Shown piece by piece: positions 13,027 to 18,760 of a DNA stretch of 18,760 bases. Source of the DNA: an uncultured Ruminococcus sp. (GTDB lineage Bacteria > Bacillota > Clostridia > Oscillospirales > Ruminococcaceae); assembly GCA_946612185.1 (NCBI GenBank), contig CAMOEP010000008.1, positions 1-18,760 on the forward strand, given 5' to 3'. A program made the translations under genes and the position numbers. Numbering within the stretch: the first letter of the stretch is position 1; each line of letters opens with the position of its first letter. The notes below the pieces were generated by a model. It saw only the letters and a list, made by a program, of their open reading frames with translations, was not told where the DNA came from and did no database searches.

Positions 13027-14688
13027 ATGTTAAAGGAAATCTACATCAGAAATCTTGCAGTTATCCGTGAGGCGGTCATACCTCTCGGCAGAGGACTGAA
13101 TATATTCACCGGCGAAACAGGTGCAGGTAAGTCGATACTAATAAACGGAATCAATGCCGTTTTAGGTCAGCGAAGCAGCAAGGATATCGTCCGCACAGGC
13201 TGCGATAAGGCGGTAATTACTGCGCTGTTCACTGAGCTTTCCGAGGAAGTCATGGACAGGCTGGACGAAATGGGCGTTGCCCACGATAATGAGGAGATAT
13301 CCGTGACCCGTGAGATAAGCGCCGACGGTGGAAGCGTTTCCCGCATAAACGGCAGGACTGCCACCGCTTCCCAGCTTCGGGAAATAGGCAGCCTGCTTAT
13401 CAATATCCACGGTCAGCACGATAACCAGATACTCCTTGACAGCGAACGTCATCTGAGTATCCTCGACAGTTTCGACGGCGACGAGGAGCTTCTTGAGGAC
13501 TACCGCAACAGTTTCCGCCAACTACAGCATATCGCAAGGCGGCTTGGGCAGCTTAAAAAAGAGGAAAAAGCCCGTAATGAGCGGCTGAATGAGCTTAATG
13601 AGATAATCAGCGATATTGGTGAAATGGAGATAACTCCCGGCGAGGACGACCGTCTGGAGCATGAGTACGCCGTGGCTCGCAATGCGGAGAAGGTCATTAT
13701 CGCCATGAAGACCGCCGCACAGGTGATATCCGGCGACGATGCTGTTATAGAGATGCTCTCCTCGGCGGAGTCAGAGATAGCACCGTTTATCGACGACAGC
13801 AAGGCGACTGCGGAACTTTTCGACCGTATCTCCGCCGCTGAGATAGAACTATCCGACATCGCTTCGGAACTGGAGCGTGAAGCAGAGCATATCGACCTTG
13901 ACGGTCAGCGGCTGGAGTACATCTCCGAAAGGCTGGGCGAGATCAACCGGCTGCGGAAAAAGTACAATACCGACTGCGAGGGTCTGGCTGAAATGTACGA
14001 AAATGCCTGCCAGGAAATCACTCAGCTTGAAAGTTCCGGCGATGAGATAAAGAAACTCACCAATCGCCGTGAAGAACTGCTTCATAAGGTGACAGAACGT
14101 GCCAAAGCGCTGTTTGACTACCGTGAGACTGTTGCTCAGCACTTCACTGAGCGTGTTACGGAGGAACTTGAGTTCCTGAATATGGAGGGAGTAGTCCTTC
14201 AGGTTCGGCATGAGACGGGCAAGCTTACCATAAACGGCATGGACACCGTGGAATTCCTGATATCCGCTAATAAAGGCGAAGAACCTAAGCCCATATCCCG
14301 TATCGCATCAGGCGGTGAACTTTCCAGGATAATGCTTGCTCTGAAAAGCGTTATTGCTGACAAGGACAGTATCCCGACGATGATATTCGACGAGATAGAC
14401 ACCGGCGTAAGCGGAAAAGCTGCCCAGAAAATCGGCATAAAACTGCGTGAGATCGGCAAAGTCCGTCAGGTTATCTGCGTTACTCACCTGTCCCAGATAG
14501 CTGTCATGGCGAATGATCATCTTATGATCGAAAAGCAGGTGGTTGACGAGAGAACTGAAACTCATGTCACTCCCCTTGACCAGCAGGGAAGAATTGCTGA
14601 AATTGCCCGTATCATGGGCGGTGAAAACCCAAGCAGCCTGATGCTTGAAACGGCTGCATCAGAACTGAGAAAGGCGGCAGAGTTATGA
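13027..14688 (+). CDS. recN: DNA repair protein RecN
   Basis: This 553-residue SMC-like ATPase acts early in repair of double-strand breaks. It has Walker A GETGAGKS (29-36), a long acidic coiled-coil middle (about 150-370) with two helical arms, the ABC signature ASGGELSR (427-434), and Walker B MIFDEIDTG (452-460). A C-terminal VTHLSQIAVMANDH segment follows. Length is usual (about 550-570). AGGAGCATGG precedes the ATG. The stop overlaps the next start as ATGA (14685-14688), so the phosphatase is probably translated by the same ribosomes. In Bacillus spoIVB and spo0A follow recN; here they do not. Confidence 0.97.
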   Translation: MLKEIYIRNLAVIREAVIPLGRGLNIFTGETGAGKSILINGINAVLGQRSSKDIVRTGCDKAVITALFTELSEEVMDRLDEMGVAHDNEEISVTREISADGGSVSRINGRTATASQLREIGSLLINIHGQHDNQILLDSERHLSILDSFDGDEELLEDYRNSFRQLQHIARRLGQLKKEEKARNERLNELNEIISDIGEMEITPGEDDRLEHEYAVARNAEKVIIAMKTAAQVISGDDAVIEMLSSAESEIAPFIDDSKATAELFDRISAAEIELSDIASELEREAEHIDLDGQRLEYISERLGEINRLRKKYNTDCEGLAEMYENACQEITQLESSGDEIKKLTNRREELLHKVTERAKALFDYRETVAQHFTERVTEELEFLNMEGVVLQVRHETGKLTINGMDTVEFLISANKGEEPKPISRIASGGELSRIMLALKSVIADKDSIPTMIFDEIDTGVSGKAAQKIGIKLREIGKVRQVICVTHLSQIAVMANDHLMIEKQVVDERTETHVTPLDQQGRIAEIARIMGGENPSSLMLETAASELRKAAEL

Positions 14689-15239
14689 AGATATACTCCA
14701 CACGGCACGGTCAGACAAACTACAACAAGGACGATATTATCCTCGGTACTACCGACCTGCCGCTCAACGAAACCGGTCTTGCTCAGGCGCAGGAACTTGC
14801 GGAGCGTGTGGCTGAACTTGGTGATGTTGACCTTATTGTATGCTCTCCGATGCTGCGTGCCCGGACTACAGCAAAGGCTGTCTCGGAAAAGTGCGGTATA
14901 CCCATTATCACCGATGAAAGGCTGCGTGAGTGGTGCTATGGTGAATTCGAGGGGAAACCACGGTTTACCGAGGGTTTTGCCGAGAACAAGACTGAGTTCG
15001 GCGTTAAGATGAAGGGCGGGGGAGAGTCGCTTTTTCAGCTTTGCCACAGGGTATATTCGGCGCTCGATCACATTATCGCTGAATATAGCGGCAAGACTGT
15101 TCTTATCGTCAGCCACGGCGGAGTATGCCGGGTCATCGAGACTTATTTCAATGATATGACTACTGAGCAGTTCCGGAACTGGTTCATGGGGAACTGCCAG
15201 ATAATTGAGTACAATATTCAGATCGGAGGAGAATCATGA
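14685..15239 (+). CDS. Histidine phosphatase family protein (phosphoglycerate mutase-like)
   Basis: This 184-residue soluble protein of the histidine phosphatase superfamily has its catalytic core visible. R7-H8-G9 (TRHGQT) carries the phospho-accepting His, Arg58 lies in SPMLRARTTA, E82 in the REWCYGEFEG segment acts as likely acid, and H144 lies in IVSHGGV. The N-terminal LGTTDLPLNETGLAQA is typical of the cobC/GpmB-like branch. The substrate cannot be told; cobalamin, sugar phosphate or nucleotide targets all occur in this branch, and no cobalamin gene is nearby. It is coupled by ATGA overlaps to recN on one side and the beta-galactosidase on the other. Confidence 0.9.
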   Translation: MKIYSTRHGQTNYNKDDIILGTTDLPLNETGLAQAQELAERVAELGDVDLIVCSPMLRARTTAKAVSEKCGIPIITDERLREWCYGEFEGKPRFTEGFAENKTEFGVKMKGGGESLFQLCHRVYSALDHIIAEYSGKTVLIVSHGGVCRVIETYFNDMTTEQFRNWFMGNCQIIEYNIQIGGES

Positions 15240-17206
15240 GGATAGGAGTTGACTACTACCCCGAACAGTGGGACAGATCATTATGGGAACGTGATGCGGA
15301 GACAATGGCACGAACAGGCGTTAAGATAGTCCGCCTTGCGGAATTTGCCTGGTCACGGCTTGAACCCCAGGACGGGGTTTTCAACTTTGAGTGGCTGGAC
15401 GACGTTATCCGCATATTCTCACGCTTCGCAATAGGCATAGTTCTGGGTATACCCACAAGCTGCCCGCCTCTTTGGATGTATGAGCAGTACCCGGACATCG
15501 TGCAGGTGAACCCTGACGGTAAGCCGAAGCAGCTTGGTATCCGTGGTCACAGATGCCTGAATAACGAGACTTTCCGCAGCTACGCAAGACGTATCACCGA
15601 GCAGATGGTTCGCAGATATGGCAGCAATCAGGCGGTAGTTGCATGGCAGATAGACAATGAACTTGAAGCTTACCCCTGCTGCTGTGAGACTTGCAAGGCA
15701 AAGTTCCGTGACTGGCTCATTGAAAAGTACGGCGACGTGAATACCATAAACGCTGCTTTTGGCAACAGCGTGTGGAGCGGAGAGTATTCCAGCGTGACAC
15801 AGATACAGCCGCCAAACGCCTATCCTCTGGCTTGGCAGAACCCGACGCTTAACCTGGACTGGTTCAGATTCACTTCACACTCCACAAACGCTTTCGTCCG
15901 TGATATTGCGCTGGTGATACGCAAGGAGGTCAAGCGTGCGCTCATTACCACAAATACCTGGTTCTGCGAGAATATGCCGGATTTCTACAAACTTTTCGCT
16001 GACCTGGACTTTGTTTCCTACGATAACTATCCGCCTATAAAGCTGCCTGCCGGAACTGAGCAGTATTACTCCCACGCCTTCCACCTTGACTTCATGCGAG
16101 GTGTCAAGGAGGACTTGTTTTGGGTAATGGAGCAGCTTAGCGGCCCTACCGGAAGCTGGGCACCTATGTCCATGACACCTCGTCCGGGGCAGATCATGGG
16201 TTATGCACTTCAGGCAATGGCTCACGGTGCTGATACCGTGGTACACTTCCGCTGGAGAACGGCTGTCACCGGCGCTGAGATGCACTGGCATGGAATCCTT
16301 GACCACAGCAACGTTCCGAACCGGAGATACAATGAGTTTTCCGAACTCTGCAAAGCAGTATCACGGCTGAATATTCTGGACAATACCACCATAATCTCCG
16401 ATATTGCCATACTTTATTCGCCGGAGTCGGAGTTTGCACTCAGAGCCCAGCCCCAGGTGGAGGGATTCTACTACCTTGAGCAGCTTATGGCATTTCACCG
16501 GGCATTTATGAGATACGGTGCGAACGTTGACGTAGTTTCACCCAAAACTGACCTTTCGGGTTATAAGCTGGTAATCGCTCCGGCGCTTTATGTCAACAAG
16601 CCTTCCGTTACCGAGAACCTTTACCGCTATGTCATCAAGGGCGGAACTCTGGTTCTTACCAATCGAAGCGGTGTCAAGAACGAGTATAACAACTGTATCA
16701 TGGACTCCCTGCCCACGGTTTTCAAGGAACTCATCGGCGCTGAGATATCCGAGTATGACCCCATCGGCAATAATGAACTGTCTATCAGGGACTTTGCCGG
16801 AAACGAGTTTGTCTGCCGTGAGTGGTGCGACCTTCTCCAGCCGACTACTGCCAAAACATACGCAGAGTATAATGACGGTTTCTACCGCTGCATACCGGCA
16901 GTTACAATGAACCGCTACTGTGCAGGAGTTACCTACTATGTGGGTACAGTCTGCGAGTCGGACTTCTACGAGAGTTTTGCCGGAAATCTTATGATGCAGA
17001 CCGGTATACCACGCCTTATGGGGCTTCCTTTCGGCGTTGAGGTCACTACCCGCACAAATGGCAGGGACGAGTATATCTGCTTCTTCAACAACTCTGAGAA
17101 AACCGTGATTATTCCGCTTCCTAAGCCAATGTTCAGCATGATAAACTCCGTCGGCAAGGACAAGCTTGAGTTGAAGCCATTTGAAATGGAGGTTGTGCGG
17201 AAGTAA
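15236..17206 (+). CDS. Beta-galactosidase, glycoside hydrolase family 42
   Basis: This 656-residue protein with no signal peptide is therefore probably cytoplasmic. It cleaves terminal beta-galactosides, by family often short galacto-oligosaccharides or arabinogalactan fragments. It has an N-terminal TIM barrel (about 1-390) starting [11 protein letters not shown]. The acid/base Glu142 is in WQIDNE and the nucleophile Glu299 in WVMEQ. A zinc site is complete: Cys107 plus C148-x-C150-xx-C153, matching the Thermus enzyme's four cysteines. A trimerisation domain (about 390-590) and a beta-rich tail follow. The start overlaps the phosphatase by ATGA, and the end shares one base with dtd. A sugar enzyme fixed inside a repair and tRNA-quality operon is unusual. 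Codon use looks like its neighbours, so recent transfer is not evident. Confidence 0.95.
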   Translation: MRIGVDYYPEQWDRSLWERDAETMARTGVKIVRLAEFAWSRLEPQDGVFNFEWLDDVIRIFSRFAIGIVLGIPTSCPPLWMYEQYPDIVQVNPDGKPKQLGIRGHRCLNNETFRSYARRITEQMVRRYGSNQAVVAWQIDNELEAYPCCCETCKAKFRDWLIEKYGDVNTINAAFGNSVWSGEYSSVTQIQPPNAYPLAWQNPTLNLDWFRFTSHSTNAFVRDIALVIRKEVKRALITTNTWFCENMPDFYKLFADLDFVSYDNYPPIKLPAGTEQYYSHAFHLDFMRGVKEDLFWVMEQLSGPTGSWAPMSMTPRPGQIMGYALQAMAHGADTVVHFRWRTAVTGAEMHWHGILDHSNVPNRRYNEFSELCKAVSRLNILDNTTIISDIAILYSPESEFALRAQPQVEGFYYLEQLMAFHRAFMRYGANVDVVSPKTDLSGYKLVIAPALYVNKPSVTENLYRYVIKGGTLVLTNRSGVKNEYNNCIMDSLPTVFKELIGAEISEYDPIGNNELSIRDFAGNEFVCREWCDLLQPTTAKTYAEYNDGFYRCIPAVTMNRYCAGVTYYVGTVCESDFYESFAGNLMMQTGIPRLMGLPFGVEVTTRTNGRDEYICFFNNSEKTVIIPLPKPMFSMINSVGKDKLELKPFEMEVVRK

Positions 17207-17637
17207 TGAAGATAGTATTACAGAGAGTAAACTCTGCATCTGTTACTGTCGGCGGCGAGGTCGTGGGCAGCATCGGCAAAGGTTACCTGATACTTCTGGG
17301 AATCGGCGGCGAGGACACCGAGGAGGACTGCCGCCGTCTGGCGGATAAGATAATGAAGCTGCGTATCTTTCCGGACGAAAATGATAAGACAAACCTGTCC
17401 ATAAACGACGTGGACGGCAAGCTTCTGATCGTGTCCCAGTTCACTCTTTATGCGGACTGCCGGAAGAATCGCCCCGGATTTTCCCACGCTGCGCCGCCGG
17501 ATATGGCAAAGCGGCTTTATGAGTACTTCGTGGATTACTGCCGCAGTCTTGGCAAGGAAGTCCAGACCGGAATATTTGGCGAGTACATGAAAGTCGCCCT
17601 GGAAAACGACGGCCCTTTCACCCTTGAACTTGAATAA
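17206..17637 (+). CDS. dtd: D-aminoacyl-tRNA deacylase
   Basis: This 143-residue homodimeric enzyme removes D-amino acids (and glycine from tRNA-Ala) from mischarged tRNA. The family motifs are SQFTL at 77-81 and the C-terminal cross-subunit motif NDGPFT at 134-139, which carries the Gly-Pro pair essential for L-chiral rejection (usually GPVT; here Phe replaces Val). [15 protein letters not shown] at the N terminus and [10 protein letters not shown] are typical. Length is standard. Its ATG shares a base with the stop of the beta-galactosidase (TAATG). It is the last gene of the operon; a terminator begins 7 bases after its stop. Confidence 0.96.
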   Translation: MKIVLQRVNSASVTVGGEVVGSIGKGYLILLGIGGEDTEEDCRRLADKIMKLRIFPDENDKTNLSINDVDGKLLIVSQFTLYADCRKNRPGFSHAAPPDMAKRLYEYFVDYCRSLGKEVQTGIFGEYMKVALENDGPFTLELE

Positions 17638-17643
17638 TTCACC

Positions 17644-17687
17644 CCTCCTGCGGAACACTAATACCAAGATTTCGCAGGAGGTTTTTT
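17644..17687 (+). terminator. Operon terminator whose 3' arm is the next gene's ribosome binding site
   Basis: CCTCCTGCG (17644-17652) pairs with CGCAGGAGG (17673-17681). Three weaker pairs (17653-17655 with 17670-17672) can extend the stem to 12 bp around a 14-base loop. Six T follow (17682-17687) and then at once the ATG of the penicillin-binding protein. AGGAGG (17676-17681) is thus both the terminator arm and a perfectly spaced Shine-Dalgarno, so the folded hairpin hides the site. Confidence 0.85.
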
Positions 17688-18760
17688 ATGCGCAGAATTA
17701 CAGGAAACAGGATAATCGTACTGGCAGCGGGGTTCTTTTTCGTATTCCTGGGGATCTGCTGTAATTACTACCGGCTCGCCGTTCAGGAGCAGACTGCTGC
17801 CGCCGACTTTTCCGTATCGTCGCTGACCATAAACGCCGGGGAAAGTCAGGGGACGATATTTGACCGGAACATGATACCGCTGACTAATCGGGAGTATCAG
17901 CTTGTGGCAGTTGCAGTTCCGAAGCCGGATAATCTTGAGAAACTGAGGAGTATTGCGGCTGAACCGGCGGAATTTGAGGTATCAGTCCGCAAGGGGACAC
18001 CGTTTCTTTTTCGCTGTAAAAGTAAACTTCCGGAGTCCGCCGACATTACCTTTTTTGAGATTCCGGAGAGGTACGACAGCAATATCGCAGTCCATACGAT
18101 CGGCTATTTATCGGAGAATTCCGGTGCGTCAGGAATAGAATATGGTTACGACCGGATATTGCGTACTCCTTCCGGCGAGAACTCCGTGACATATGGCACG
18201 GACGGATTCGGGAACATTCTTTTGGGCGAGGGAAAGCAGGTAGTCCGCTCTGGGTTGCAGGATACGGGCGTGGTCACAACCCTGGACAAGGACATTCAGG
18301 AGATATGCGAAAGTAAGGACATTAAAAAGGGGGCGGTGGTGGTGTCGGACATCATGACCGGCGATATTCTGGGAATGGCGAGTTATCCTGCCTACGATCG
18401 CAGCGACATTGGGGAAGCGATAACCAGTGAGGACAGTCCGCTTATCAACCGTTGTCTCTACTCATATAGCGTGGGTTCAGTTTTCAAGCTTGTGACCGCC
18501 TGCGAAGCTATGAACGAGGGTATGGACGGATATGTAATGACCTGCGGCGGCTGGGCGGACGTATTCGGGCAGCGTTTTGCCTGTCATAAGTACGATGGTC
18601 ACGGTCAGCAGACTATGACAGAGGCTATGGTGAACTCCTGTAACCCGTACTTCATCGAACTTAGCAAGTGCCTGGACGTTCAAAAATTCCGGAAACTTGC
18701 CTTCGACCTGGGGTTTGGCAGACAGACTCATCTTTGTGCCGGAATGACCGCATCTGCTGG
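17688..18760 (+). CDS. Class B penicillin-binding protein (peptidoglycan transpeptidase), 5' part
   Basis: The first 357 codons are present; the frame is open at the window edge. The protein has a short basic N terminus, one membrane anchor (about 9-27) and a class B dimerisation region with GTIFDRN (about 55-61). A second conserved block, YLSENSGASGIEYGYDRIL, precedes the transpeptidase domain. That domain has the active-site S264-x-x-K267 (GSVFK) and S317-C-N319. The third motif (KTG) lies beyond the window. By family it cross-links peptidoglycan outside the cell membrane. The Cys-bearing stretch between the motifs (CGGW, CHKYDGHGQQT) resembles clostridial elongation or spore-type enzymes, but division, elongation or spore role cannot be decided. 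Its ribosome binding site is inside the preceding terminator. Confidence 0.92.
   Translation, partial: MRRITGNRIIVLAAGFFFVFLGICCNYYRLAVQEQTAAADFSVSSLTINAGESQGTIFDRNMIPLTNREYQLVAVAVPKPDNLEKLRSIAAEPAEFEVSVRKGTPFLFRCKSKLPESADITFFEIPERYDSNIAVHTIGYLSENSGASGIEYGYDRILRTPSGENSVTYGTDGFGNILLGEGKQVVRSGLQDTGVVTTLDKDIQEICESKDIKKGAVVVSDIMTGDILGMASYPAYDRSDIGEAITSEDSPLINRCLYSYSVGSVFKLVTACEAMNEGMDGYVMTCGGWADVFGQRFACHKYDGHGQQTMTEAMVNSCNPYFIELSKCLDVQKFRKLAFDLGFGRQTHLCAGMTASA

Noticed and set aside
16538..17239. Open frame of 233 codons on the minus strand inside the GH42 gene
   Set aside because: Antisense to a gene with intact domains; no recognisable protein features.
17624..17662. Vegetative promoter for the penicillin-binding protein
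   Set aside because: TTGAAC and TTGAAT boxes occur at the end of dtd, but no -10 box lies at 16-18 bases; the spacing to CTAAT-like sequences is too long.
1..18760. Mobile element, CRISPR array, tRNA or defence system
   Set aside because: No repeats with regular spacing, no transposase or integrase, no cloverleaf-like sequence and no defence gene was recognised; apart from the edges, all sequence belongs to conserved core genes.

Overview
The window reads as a chromosomal stretch of an anaerobic, low-to-moderate GC Bacillota (Clostridia). It most resembles an Oscillospiraceae/Ruminococcus-type genome. The taxonomic call is an inference from three things: a complete spoIIIA sporulation operon, the clostridial order tlyA-nadK-argR-recN, and the style of the flanking sugar transporter and GH42 genes. 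All real genes are on the + strand, and no gap without a gene exceeds about 110 bases. I see no tRNA, rRNA, CRISPR array, insertion sequence or prophage.

Layout. (1) Bases 1-205 are the last 67 codons of a sugar ABC transporter permease, followed by two back-to-back intrinsic terminators (216-271). (2) Bases 307-4913 are a complete, tightly packed spoIIIAA-AB-AC-AD-AE-AF-AG-AH operon. It encodes the mother-cell half of the SpoIIIA-SpoIIQ channel, and a possible sigma-E promoter lies directly upstream. (3) A strong sigma-A type promoter (4914-4942) with a nearly palindromic leader element (4953-4978) starts a 14-gene housekeeping run. The order is asp23/yqhY-like, nusB, a TsaD (Kae1-like) paralogue, xseA, xseB, ispA, dxs, tlyA, nadK, argR, recN, a histidine phosphatase, a GH42 beta-galactosidase and dtd. 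Neighbours overlap or lie within about 35 bp throughout, and the run ends at a hairpin terminator (17644-17687). (4) From 17688 a class B penicillin-binding protein begins and runs off the window. Its Shine-Dalgarno is the 3' arm of that terminator.

How the genes fit together. The backbone matches the well-known Bacillus order spoIIIA - accBC - yqhY - nusB - folD - xseA - xseB - ispA - dxs - yqxC - argR - recN - spoIVB - spo0A, with edits. accBC and folD are missing, a TsaD paralogue sits in the folD position, nadK is inserted before argR, and the genes after recN are a phosphatase, a beta-galactosidase and dtd. ispA and dxs both serve isoprenoid synthesis, xseA and xseB form exonuclease VII, and recN serves break repair.

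This is mostly an ordinary core region and I do not see a new defence or mobile system. The points most worth a second look are these: the prenyl synthase has Cys instead of the usual Tyr at a chain-length-determining position; the TsaD paralogue has lost the conserved Asp-Glu pair; the leader element after the 4914 promoter looks like an operator; a hairpin covers the dxs ribosome binding site; and the terminator doubles as the binding site of the next gene.
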